Shown here in pieces: positions 28,101 through 36,677 of a stretch of 64,000 bases of DNA. Each line of letters begins with the position of its first letter. Positions within the stretch are counted from its first letter, which is position 1. The notes under the pieces were generated by a model. That model ran no database searches. It worked only from the letters and a program-made list of their open reading frames with translations, and was not told the origin of the DNA. Made by a program: the position numbers and the translations under genes. Source of the stretch: [Borrelia] tanukii (lineage in GTDB: Bacteria > Spirochaetota > Spirochaetia > Borreliales > Borreliaceae); NCBI RefSeq assembly GCF_030436345.1, contig NZ_CP124038.1:806001-870000 (forward strand), read 5' to 3'.

Positions 28101-29594
28101 TCAAAAATAATCACTAAAGATTTTTTAGATTCACATTCTTTATTTAATATCGACAAGCATTTTATTCTTTACGATCTTGTTTTAGATGGTGAATTTGATA
28201 TTGATGGGGATTTGCATAATCCTAATATTAATGGAAGCTTAAATATTCAAAAAGGATCAATGAGTACTGAGTATTTAAGAGCTTCTAGAAAATTTGGTGG
28301 TGATAGAGCTTTAGAAATATTTGATATGCCAGTTAAAATTCAGGATAATAAAATTATTTTTAGTAACGAGTTTGACCTGGATCGATATTCTAAGGCTTTT
28401 GTTTCTACTAGTTTAAATTTAAATTTTTTAAGTGATACTATTATTGATTATTACAAAATAGATATTAATGTGACTGGTAGAACGGGAGCTCCTATTAAGT
28501 TTGACAAAATTGCTTTAAGTTTTACAGGTTATGCTTTAGGTAATTTCTCAATTGAAGGAAATGCCGATGAAATTATGTTTAAGGGTGTTTTAAATATTTC
28601 AAATGCTTGGGTTTATTCTCTTGAAAGTTCTATTGTTGATTTATTAGTAAATCCCTTCAAACGAGCAAAAAGTGCACAAACAATTGATGTTAATGTTCAA
28701 GATTTTGATATTTTGACCCATCTTGAAATAAATTTTGATAGCGGTGTTACTTTTCATTGGCCAGATAGTAATATTTCGTTTTTACAAACTACTATTTCAA
28801 GAGGGGATAAGCTTGTAATAAAATCTGATACAAAAACGGATGATTTTATTCTTAAGGGGGATTTAAATATTGCAAATGGTTTTGTTAATTATAATAATAA
28901 AAAATTTATTTTCAAAAGTGGCGCTTACATATCCTTTAATGAGAGCAGAACTAAATTTGATCCATGGATAAAGGCGGAGGCTACAAATACCATTAAAGAT
29001 AGAAATGATAAACTACTTGTTACAATAAGTATTGATAGTCCTTTGAGTTTGTGGAAAATTGAGTTTATGTCTTATCCTTTTAGAACTGAACAGGAGATTA
29101 AATATTTACTTTCAGGCTCAACAATGGGGGGGGCTGAGGAGGGGGGATTGCGATCGGCAGGGACTAATGCTGCTGAAATGGCAATTGGAATAGTAAGTGA
29201 CATTGCTCTTGATTTTTTAATTCAACCCATTGAAGATTATATGCGTTCTGTATTAAACTTAGATTTGTTGAGTATAAAGACAGATATATTGAAAAATTCT
29301 ATTAATAGTAATTTTTTTAAAATTGGGAATCCTACTTTTGTTGATGTTCTTGATAATACAAGTGTTAAGGTAGGCAAGTATCTTGTTGAGGGTGTGTTTA
29401 TTAGTGGGGGCTTTGGTTTTTTGAAAGAACAAATGACTCCTTTTTCAAAAGATTTGAATTTTGTTATTAATTTAGGTATTGAGTTTGATTCTCCATTTTT
29501 TTTGGTTAATTATGAGTTTGATTACAATTTTATGAAAAAAGGTTTAGATGGAATAGGAAATAATATAGGTATTTCTTGGAAATTTAGATATTAA
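25188..29594 (+). CDS. tamB: TamB-like protein (AsmA/DUF490 family)
   Basis: A 1468-residue protein with an N-terminal membrane anchor (residues about 10-34) and a long run of beta-strand repeats through the periplasm, ending with the conserved C-terminal DUF490 domain (for example SGAYISFNESRTKFDPWIKAEATNTIKDRNDKL and the final SWKFRY). TamB-type proteins bridge the membranes and move lipids or help outer-membrane protein assembly. It is followed at once by bamA, and the two products are reported to interact in Borrelia. G8 (29126-29133) and G6 (29141-29146) runs encode a glycine-rich stretch. No ribosome site is evident before the ATG. Confidence 0.9.
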   Translation: MNLGFLKKKTFLFLILPFFIFVLIIFSINLFVQVQIYSAKFFVIKYLESKFGFRIKYDKISPYFLSSIKIDGLELSLDGKDKILMDVVRVDLNLFKLILGDENIILNVYVKGSNLNFDINDFSLSDDLNSNNAYFDNGNVILNKILNYLYRLNINLENININIKLNKNNSWLSFKVKNFSLSTLDDDFLFSSVVDFSAVKNLEINLPSKRVGDEILDSTFYFEGKFKKGFEDGYVNFSFFEFKTSYFSLLEQGFQINYSKGNLKIFNLQRENFDFNLSYDKSNDFIRLDALFFNVNLLDWIRLNKDFEVYKDYFDISLNGQLAFSYDFKDKDLRYAGIIDSSLNVDAVGKEIQGLQLEIKGNDSIVSVKNAFLKLKRGVVNYKGYYSLKDLLPIGRLNFKSAKILNFNDLNGYLDFNKDKNIFLVKSDNFSLGDLSFQNLSLKTYFLKDKILVDYLIYLENKNSQISLKGDLNDEELSLNLGIKEFPLLFLKEVIPSSYLINFFPQALFSGKYLNLVSDFNFNRFDYHKNILKKFNFMVFSKLGNFKFMFDASGEKNFYKSNNFDLQYNDYNLHSSLLVELFESGFNIITNFSYLDKNYPLHFNVDLKNKFIVAESPLGIKLDFNYFDSKIIYTLNVNGFKVYNKTSDLLININFHGSYLGLNDDLKFKIDKFNIIKASKIPFYNFNFDFKGLYEYDKLYITNVRFINKLSNLQGYGQFNLKDNLNGSLNLFSSLNSERYFLGINSDEHGSYFLLKFQDLDFYNFNSLSLLEGKVSGNFLLNFKKNNFKNYSLSGYLEADKLNLLGIPVQFSLNLGLLDNKLNIYDIKAKRNKKEFLTGSLRYDLSSSIGVSNMVFNSDLFSYKFNANFKNFESRDEELFGVLKTKTEGEFSFRDIKYKNEFLSNLTVEFSNDFEKFNMASIDYDLINILYHYGSGEYRFILKDYLPLSFNSSGKIIKNKILGNVRDIKFDSKIITKDFLDSHSLFNIDKHFILYDLVLDGEFDIDGDLHNPNINGSLNIQKGSMSTEYLRASRKFGGDRALEIFDMPVKIQDNKIIFSNEFDLDRYSKAFVSTSLNLNFLSDTIIDYYKIDINVTGRTGAPIKFDKIALSFTGYALGNFSIEGNADEIMFKGVLNISNAWVYSLESSIVDLLVNPFKRAKSAQTIDVNVQDFDILTHLEINFDSGVTFHWPDSNISFLQTTISRGDKLVIKSDTKTDDFILKGDLNIANGFVNYNNKKFIFKSGAYISFNESRTKFDPWIKAEATNTIKDRNDKLLVTISIDSPLSLWKIEFMSYPFRTEQEIKYLLSGSTMGGAEEGGLRSAGTNAAEMAIGIVSDIALDFLIQPIEDYMRSVLNLDLLSIKTDILKNSINSNFFKIGNPTFVDVLDNTSVKVGKYLVEGVFISGGFGFLKEQMTPFSKDLNFVINLGIEFDSPFFLVNYEFDYNFMKKGLDGIGNNIGISWKFRY

Positions 29595-29611
29595 ATTGTT
29601 AAGAGGTTAAG

Positions 29612-32077
29612 ATGGGTTCAATTAGAGGTTTGTTTTTTATAGGCTTTTTAATGTTTTTTATTGGTTTTAGTTTTGGTCAAGTTGAAAGTTACAAAGGAAA
29701 AATAATAAAGGGCATTAGTTTTGAAGGGCTTAAAAATAAAAAAGAGATAGATTTTGTTAATATTTTAAAACCTTATGTTGGCACGGCATATTCTAATGAA
29801 ATTTTTGATAAATTGCAAATTGATCTTTACTCTCTTGATTATTTTTCTGGGTTTATTAAGCCAATTTTCAAAATAGATGGCGAAGATCTTTTTATCACAT
29901 TTATTGTAAAAGAAAAATCATTGGTTAATTCTGTTGTTTTTTCTGATAGCAGCAGAGTTTTTTGGAATAGTGAACTTGTTGAGAAGGTGAATATTAAAGT
30001 TAATGAGCCTTTAAATCTCGCAAGTGTTAACAAGGGTATTGAAAAGCTTGAAGAGATGTATAAAGACATGGGATATCTTGAGGTTTCTGCAAATTTTGAA
30101 ATCAAAGAAGAAGGAAATTTAGTTGATATTATTTTTAATATAGTAGCCGGACCCAAATATGTTATTAAAGGGATTGATTTTGAAGGAAACTTAAGCTTTA
30201 AAAGCAGCACTTTGAGAAAATCTTTAGCATCAAGAGTAGTATCTCTTTTTTCAGATGGCAAATATTTAAAAAGTAATATTGACAAGGATAAACGTCAATT
30301 AGAGTCTTTTTATAAAAATAATGGATATATTGATATTAAGATTATCAATAGTACTGTTGACATTAAAGATTCTCTTAAGGATCCCCAAAGATTAGAAAAG
30401 GAAGTTTTTTTGAAATATTTTATTTCAGAAGGCAATGTTTTTAGATTTGGAAAGCTTGAAATTTTTGGTAATTTAGTTTTTAGTTTGGAAGAATTAAAAA
30501 GTTTTATTACCTTTAGGGAAGGTGATATTTTTAATAATTCTAAATTTGAGCAGGATTTTACCAAAATTAAGGAAAGTTATTTTAAAGAAGGGTATATTTT
30601 TACAGAAATTATTCCCTCACAAAAGATAAGAGGGGAGTTTGTTGATTTTTTAATTAAAATTTTAGAAAAAGATAAAGCTCATATTGAATCTATTACTGTT
30701 TCTAAAAATAAAAATACAGCTTCTCATGTAATACTTAGAGAGATTCCTCTTCAAGAGGGAGATGTTTTTAGTTTGGATAAGTTTAAGATAGGAATGGTAA
30801 ATTTACAGCAGCTTGGTTATTTTTCTAATGTAGTCCCCGATATTGTTCCAAGTGCTACGGAAGGGCTTATGAGAATAAATTTAAACATTGAGGAACGAGC
30901 AACAAGTAATTTTGGATTTGGTATGAATTTTGGAGGCAGTTCAAATTCTTCGTTTCCGTTCTCAGTATTTGGGCAATGGGAGCTTTCTAATTTTTTGGGA
31001 GAAGGTTATTATTTTGCTGCAAGACTTAATTTATCTTTTTTGGAACAAAGTCTTAGTTTGACATTTAGAGATAATTGGTTTTTTCAGAAAAGATGGACTG
31101 TAGGTGGATTTGTAGATTTTTCACATTCTGTTAATACTGCTTATCAGGATATTAATGGACCTATTTTTTCTGGCAAAAGAGAAGTTCCTGATCCATTTAC
31201 AAGTTGGGAAGAATATCGAGATGCTAAAAGCTTTTCTGATTTTAATGCAATGAATTATTCTTTGCTTAAACTTAGTTTGGGGGGGTTTACAGGGTATACT
31301 TTTTCTAATTATCTTGGCAAGCAAACTCTTCTTGGTACTTTGCAAACCGCTTTAAAATATGTTTTTTATGATAATGAGGTTAACAGGCCTTCAAATTATT
31401 ATTTAAGAGATAATTACAAAACTTTTAGATTTGAAAATTCTCTTAGTTTGAGTGCAGCTTGGGATACAAGAAATTCTACTTCTTTATCTAATAATGGATT
31501 TTTGCTCAAGCAGCAGTTTGATTTTTTTGGTGGATTTTTGTTTGGGCAGAGTCATTTCGTTAAATCTGCTACAACCTTTGAGAGATATTTTTCTCTTTTA
31601 GGATATGAGGATGTGTTTACTCCTTATTTTGATATTATTTTGACCCTAAGGAGCGTCTATTCAAATATATTGCCTCCTCTTGGCAATGGTTTTGAAATTG
31701 AAATTCAACCCCATCATCACATAGTTCTTAGTGAAAATTTTATGCAGGCTAGAGGTTGGGGAATTTTGAAAAATATTTACAGTTCCTTTGTAAATACTGT
31801 ACAAATATCTATTCCTTTGTTAAAAAATATTTTAGTTTGGGATGTTTTTTTTATAGATTTTGCCTCCTATTCTTTAGAAGGGCAAGAAAATTCTTTATTT
31901 AGACCTTTTAGTAGTTTTGCTTTTAGCTGGGGAACTGGAATTAGAAGTCTTTTACCTCAGTTGCCGCTGTCTTTTGTAATAGCTTATCCTTTTTATTTTG
32001 ATAATAATAAAGTTAACAGTTATTACAAATATTTTTCTGGATTTAAATTTTTCTTAGGAATTGAGATGAGATATTAA
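29612..32077 (+). CDS. bamA: Outer-membrane assembly protein BamA
   Basis: An 821-residue Omp85 protein. A signal peptide (residues 1-22) is followed by five POTRA repeats, seen in units such as IKGISFEGLKNKKEIDF, YVIKGIDFEGNLSFKSSTLRKSL and FRFGKLEIFGNLVFSLEELKSF. The rest is a beta barrel, ending GFKFFLGIEMRY with the terminal aromatic expected for outer-membrane proteins. It inserts barrel proteins in the outer membrane. AAGAGG precedes the ATG. Confidence 0.95.
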   Translation: MGSIRGLFFIGFLMFFIGFSFGQVESYKGKIIKGISFEGLKNKKEIDFVNILKPYVGTAYSNEIFDKLQIDLYSLDYFSGFIKPIFKIDGEDLFITFIVKEKSLVNSVVFSDSSRVFWNSELVEKVNIKVNEPLNLASVNKGIEKLEEMYKDMGYLEVSANFEIKEEGNLVDIIFNIVAGPKYVIKGIDFEGNLSFKSSTLRKSLASRVVSLFSDGKYLKSNIDKDKRQLESFYKNNGYIDIKIINSTVDIKDSLKDPQRLEKEVFLKYFISEGNVFRFGKLEIFGNLVFSLEELKSFITFREGDIFNNSKFEQDFTKIKESYFKEGYIFTEIIPSQKIRGEFVDFLIKILEKDKAHIESITVSKNKNTASHVILREIPLQEGDVFSLDKFKIGMVNLQQLGYFSNVVPDIVPSATEGLMRINLNIEERATSNFGFGMNFGGSSNSSFPFSVFGQWELSNFLGEGYYFAARLNLSFLEQSLSLTFRDNWFFQKRWTVGGFVDFSHSVNTAYQDINGPIFSGKREVPDPFTSWEEYRDAKSFSDFNAMNYSLLKLSLGGFTGYTFSNYLGKQTLLGTLQTALKYVFYDNEVNRPSNYYLRDNYKTFRFENSLSLSAAWDTRNSTSLSNNGFLLKQQFDFFGGFLFGQSHFVKSATTFERYFSLLGYEDVFTPYFDIILTLRSVYSNILPPLGNGFEIEIQPHHHIVLSENFMQARGWGILKNIYSSFVNTVQISIPLLKNILVWDVFFIDFASYSLEGQENSLFRPFSSFAFSWGTGIRSLLPQLPLSFVIAYPFYFDNNKVNSYYKYFSGFKFFLGIEMRY

Positions 32078-32086
32078 TATAATGCT

Positions 32087-32632
32087 ATGGAGAAATTTGT
32101 GTTTTTTTTGATTTTACCATTATTTTTTTTATTGTCTTTTAATGTTTTTTCAATAGATGTTATTAAAATAGGCATTGTTGATTTTGATAGGATTGTTATT
32201 GAAGTTTTAAATCCTCAATTGAAAGCTAATCTTGATCAAATAAAAAATCGATATCAAGAGCAAATCAATACGTTAAATTTAGAGCTTAAGAATTTAAAAC
32301 AGATGTATGATAAGTCGATTGCTGATAATGATTTAGATAATGCAAGATCTTTTGGGAATCAATATAATTTGAAAATTGACGAGTTAAAAAGAGTATCTAG
32401 TTTGGCAAAAAATAATTTGGAACAGCAGAGATTGGTCAATATTAATAGTGTAAATAATAATAGTGAATCTTTAAGCAAAATACTTCGTGGTATTCAACAT
32501 GTTGCAGAAATTAATGGGTTTTCTTTGATTATGAAAAAAAATAATCCCTATATTCTTTATCATAACAGTACTGTTGATATAACAGACAATGTTGTTAAGC
32601 ATCTTTTAGAAAAGGACAATAAAAATCCTTAA
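32087..32632 (+). CDS. skp: Skp/OmpH-like periplasmic chaperone
   Basis: A 181-residue protein with a signal peptide (residues 1-22). The mature part starts IDVIKIGIVDFDRIVIEVLNPQL, matching the OmpH/Skp start, then a long coiled coil (residues about 50-120), then a small C-terminal part beginning GIQHVAEINGFSLIMKKNNPYILY. Skp holds unfolded outer-membrane proteins for BamA. It lies 9 bases after bamA. Confidence 0.85.
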   Translation: MEKFVFFLILPLFFLLSFNVFSIDVIKIGIVDFDRIVIEVLNPQLKANLDQIKNRYQEQINTLNLELKNLKQMYDKSIADNDLDNARSFGNQYNLKIDELKRVSSLAKNNLEQQRLVNINSVNNNSESLSKILRGIQHVAEINGFSLIMKKNNPYILYHNSTVDITDNVVKHLLEKDNKNP

Positions 32633-32862
32633 GACTTTTTGTATTTTTAAATATTTTTTCAAGTATTAAAGATTTTTAGAGTTTTTTGTTTACTTTTAAT
32701 TACATTTAAAGTAAAAATTATTACTTATTATAAAAATTTTTTTATAAATTTTTTAAAATCAATTAACTTTAAAACAGCAAACTTGCTAACAACTAGATTG
32801 CTTATAATTGCATAAATTATTGCTTTTAGAGTCTTTTTCTTATTTTATATTCTTTCTTTTTA

Positions 32863-32903
32863 ATTGAATTATATTTATTTTATAATATCAATTATAATTC
32901 AAT
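32863..32903. repeat. Inverted repeat upstream of mutS
   Basis: ATTGAATTATA (32863-32873) and TATAATTCAAT (32893-32903) are 11-bp perfect arms with a 19-base loop, ending 16 bases before the mutS ATG. The rest of the 287-base gap after skp (32633-32919) is AT-rich with no gene seen. Confidence 0.45.
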
Positions 32904-32919
32904 ATTATTTAGGAATCAT

Positions 32920-35507
32920 ATGGAAAAAAATGTTACCCCAATGATGAGGCAATACTTAGATATCAAAAAAAAATATAAAGATGCAATCATTTTTTTCAGA
33001 GTAGGAAGTTTTTATGAAATGTTTTTTGACGATGCAATTGAGGCAAGCAAGCTTCTTAATTTAACATTGACAAAAAGAGAAAATGTTCCAATGTGTGGAG
33101 TGCCTTACCATACTAGTAAGGAATATATAAGAAAATTAATTTTATTTGATAAAAAGGTTGCAATTTGTGAACAAGTGTCTAATTCTGCTCTTGGGGGCCT
33201 TTAGAAAGAGAGGTTGTTGAGGTAATAACCCCAGGTGTTATTATTGATGAAGATTTTTTAAATGATGATGTTAATAACTATTTAGTTGCTATTAGTGATT
33301 ATAAGAATTATTATTCGTTTTCTTATATAGATTTATCTACTTCTAGTCTTGGGGTGATGTTTTATGAGAATAGCTTTTTTGAAAAACTTAAAAGAGATCT
33401 TGAGAAATACTCTCCTAAAGAGATAATAGTTTCTGAAAACTTTTATTATGAATATTTAGAGAAGCTTAATCTTAATCGGTTTTTAATTAACAAAGTACCT
33501 GATTGGCACCTTAATAAGGATGTTGCAATAAAAACAATAAAGGAGCATTTTAACATACTTGGATTGAGTTCTCTTGGATTTGATGAGGAGAAGCCTTACT
33601 ACATTTCAATTTTTCTTATTATAAATCATATAAAAAATAATTTAAAAAATTTATTAAGTAATATTGATAAAATAGATATTAATAATGATTCTTCTTACAT
33701 GTTTCTTGATGATGTAACTCAAGTGAATCTTGAACTTGTAAAAAACAATAATGATTTTTCTTCTCAATACTCATTATATTCTGTGTTAAATGATTGCAAA
33801 ACTGCAATGGGAAAAAGACTTTTGCGGGAATTTATTTTAAATCCAATTTTAAATATTTCTGAGATTAATACTAGGCTAGATCATGTTGAATTTTTTTGTA
33901 AAAATATTAGCTTGACTATGACTTTAAGAGAAACTTTTATTAATATATGGGATATTGAGAGAATAATATCTAGAATTCAGATGAAAAGATACATTAAAAA
34001 AGATTTTTTATTTATTGAAAAAGCCCTTTCTGTATTTTTTTTGGTAAAAAAATTATTCGATAAGCATAATTTTGATTATTGGATTTTTGATAAGTTTGAA
34101 GAGGATAGTGTCTCTAAAGTTTATTTTTTGATAAAAAGTGCAATTTCAAGCTCATCTGATGAACTTATTAAAAGAGGTTATGATTTAAAGCTTGATAGTT
34201 TGAAAGATTTAAAGATTAATGCTAATAAATATATTGATGAATATCTTGAATCAGAGAGATTGCTTAGTAAGATCAATAATCTAAAGATTAGAAAAACTAA
34301 TAATAGAGGATTATTTTTTGAAGTTACAAAGAGTAATTATGCTCAAGTGCCATCTCATTTTATAGAAAGCCAAACTTTAAATTCTTCAAAAAGATATAAA
34401 ACAGAAAAACTTATTTCTCTTGAAGTGGATATTAATAATGCTGAAGACAATGTGGTTGCTTTTGAGCAGGAAATTTTTGATAAAATAGCATCAAATGTTG
34501 TTGAGCATAATAAAGTTCTTAAAAAGGTTGCAGAATTTTTTGCATATATTGATTTAGTTGTTAATTTTGGTTATTTGGCAAAAAAAAATGAATATAAAAG
34601 ACCTGTGTTGACGGGTAATAAAGAAATTTTTCTTGACAAGTCTCGTCATCCTGTTGTTGAGCACTATGTGAAGAATACTGAAATCTTTACTGAAAATTTT
34701 GTAAGGATTGATAAAGAAAGGTATTTTTGTTTAATTACTGGTCCTAATATGGCAGGTAAATCAACTTATTTGCGCCAGGTGGCTTTAATTACTCTAATGG
34801 CACATATAGGCTCTTTTGTGCCAGCTTCCAAGGCTTTAATAGGCATTACAGATAAAATTTTTTGCAGAATTGGAGCAAGTGACAATATTGCCAAAGGAGA
34901 ATCCACTTTTTTGGTTGAAATGAACGAAACGGCTAATATTTTAAGAAATGCAACAGAAAAAAGTTTAATAATTATGGATGAAGTTGGAAGAGGTACTAGC
35001 ACAAATGATGGGCTTGCTATTGCTTATTCTATTATAGAATATATTTTAGAGAATATTAAAGCTAGAAGTTTGTTTGCCACGCATTTTCATGAACTATCGG
35101 CTATTAATCATAAAGCTTTTATTAATCTTTCAATGAAAATTGAAAAGCAAGGCAATGATCTTGTTTTCTTAAGAGAAGTTGAAGAAAAACCATCTCTTAA
35201 TTCCTACGGGATTTATGTTGCTCGAATAGCAGGACTTCCTTTAAAAGTAGTGGATAGAGCTAATGTTATCTTAGAAAGTTTGCTCAGTCGAAAGGATGGC
35301 TCTTGTTTAGAATTTCTTCCTTATAGTTCTTCTGATAACCATGATAAAGAGGTCTTAAAAAATGATACTGATGTTCATGTTAAGTTAAATGAGTATTTGG
35401 AGTTAAAAAATTTTATTTCTAATATAGATATTAATAATATTACCCCTTTTCAATCAATTGAACTGCTAAATCAAATTGTTTTAAAAGTTGTTTCTCAGTC
35501 CAGTTAG
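32920..35507 (+). pseudogene. mutS: DNA mismatch repair protein MutS, frameshifted
   Basis: The first part ([39 protein letters not shown]) is the MutS mismatch-binding domain with the F-x-E motif. The frame hits a stop at 33202. From 33198 the next frame continues [21 protein letters not shown], the natural sequel, and runs to 35507 with the lever, clamp and ATPase domains (TGPNMAGKST, IMDEVGRGTSTNDG, FATHFHEL). Restoring one base near the G5 run at 33193-33197 gives a full protein of 862 residues. As written the product would stop at 94 residues. It is either a true mutator allele or a sequencing error in a homopolymer. Confidence 0.88.
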
Positions 35508-35508
35508 T

Positions 35509-36126
35509 ATGAGCTATTTAAATGTTTTAAAAAGTATATTTTTGCCTTTTTGCGTTTTTTGTGGAAAAAGATATGTATCTTCTAGTGCTCTTTGTGATCA
35601 ATGTAAGTCGCTTTTTAATTTTAAAATTCAATTCGACGAGAATTTGATTTATTTTTTTGAATATAAAGAACATTATAAATCTTTAATTTTGTCTTATAAG
35701 AGAGATGGTCAAAAGTCGATTGGTAGATTTTTAGCAAGTGAAATTGCTAAATGTTTGAGTAATATCGAATTTGATCAAATAGTAACTGTTCCTTGTAGCT
35801 TTAAAAGAAAATTATTTTATGGTTTTGATCACATGGAATATATTGGTATTTTATTAAGCCGCTTTGGTTTTGATTATATAAATGTTTTTTCAAGAAAGTA
35901 TGGGAAAAGTCAGAAGTTAATGAGAGGAAATCTCAGATTTAGAAATCTTGAGAATAAAATTAAATTAAGATCAAAGTATAAAAATTTTCAATTTAAAAAG
36001 ATTGTTTTGCTTGATGATATTGTTACTACAGGAGCATCTATGTGCGCTTGTGAAGATCTTATTGTGCAATTTGGAGCCTATAAGGTTATAAGGTTTTCAT
36101 TGGCCAAATCTTATAATTTGGTTTAA
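35509..36126 (+). CDS. comF: ComF family phosphoribosyltransferase-like protein
   Basis: A 205-residue protein. The N-terminus has a zinc-finger pattern (CVFCGKRYVSSSALCDQC) and the C-terminus a phosphoribosyltransferase fold with the PRPP motif IVLLDDIVTTGASM. ComF in naturally competent bacteria helps single-stranded DNA uptake; in others the role is unclear, and B. burgdorferi is not known to be naturally competent. I use the ATG at 35509, one base after the mutS stop. Confidence 0.85.
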   Translation: MSYLNVLKSIFLPFCVFCGKRYVSSSALCDQCKSLFNFKIQFDENLIYFFEYKEHYKSLILSYKRDGQKSIGRFLASEIAKCLSNIEFDQIVTVPCSFKRKLFYGFDHMEYIGILLSRFGFDYINVFSRKYGKSQKLMRGNLRFRNLENKIKLRSKYKNFQFKKIVLLDDIVTTGASMCACEDLIVQFGAYKVIRFSLAKSYNLV

Positions 36127-36128
36127 TG

Positions 36129-36157
36129 TTGACATTATTTTTTCTAAGTGTTACCCT
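36129..36157 (+). promoter_or_regulatory. Predicted promoter of the rimP-nusA-infB operon
   Basis: A perfect TTGACA (36129-36134), 17 bases, then TACCCT (36152-36157). A start near 36164 would give a leader of about 63 bases that contains the hairpin at 36182-36211. Confidence 0.4.
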
Positions 36158-36181
36158 TGATTTAAGGTTTAGTTATGTATT

Positions 36182-36211
36182 TAATAAGGTTCTTTTTAAA
36201 GAACCTTATTA
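36182..36211 (+). promoter_or_regulatory. Hairpin in the rimP-nusA operon leader
   Basis: TAATAAGGTTCTTT (36182-36195) pairs with AAAGAACCTTATTA (36198-36211), a 14-bp perfect inverted repeat with a 2-base centre. It ends 15 bases before the rimP TTG and is followed by ACTTTTAGG, not a clean T run. It could be an attenuator or a terminator for comF. Confidence 0.55.
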
Positions 36212-36226
36212 CTTTTAGGAATTTAG

Positions 36227-36664
36227 TTGATTGAACATTTTGACAAAAATAATGAAGTTTATAATTTGATAAAAAATTTAACAGAACGATCAAATGTTGA
36301 AATATTAGAGATTAATGTCTTTAGAAATAAAAATGGTGGGAAAATTCAAATAGTTCTTTATAGCAAGAATTTTTCTCTAGGCGTTGATTTGCTGACTGAT
36401 TTGCACAAGATGATTTTATTAATTTTAGAAGCAAATCTTAAATATAGTTTTACTTTAGAACTTTCTACACCAGGAATAAATAGAAAAATAAAAAGTGACA
36501 GAGAGTTTAAAATTTTTGAAGGTAAAAAGATTAAGTTGATGCTAGATAACGAATTTGAAGAGGGTTTAATATTGGAATCAAAATCAAAAAGTTTTATTTT
36601 TAAAACAGATAGCAAAGAATTAAATGTTTTTTATAGTGATGTTAAGAAGGCTAGATTAGTTTAA
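36227..36664 (+). CDS. rimP: Ribosome maturation factor RimP
   Basis: A 145-residue protein of the RimP (YhbC) family needed for 30S maturation. The segment [49 protein letters not shown] carries the hallmark STPGI/D-R pattern. It starts with TTG after TAGGA and opens the operon rimP-nusA-infB-rbfA-truB, the order found in many bacteria. Confidence 0.9.
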   Translation: MIEHFDKNNEVYNLIKNLTERSNVEILEINVFRNKNGGKIQIVLYSKNFSLGVDLLTDLHKMILLILEANLKYSFTLELSTPGINRKIKSDREFKIFEGKKIKLMLDNEFEEGLILESKSKSFIFKTDSKELNVFYSDVKKARLV

Positions 36665-36677
36665 GGAGGAAGTTTGG

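Noticed and set aside
33354..35507. A separate gene starting at MMFYEN for the C-terminal part of mutS.
   Set aside because: The frame is open upstream to 33198 and continues MutS exactly; no ribosome site at 33354.
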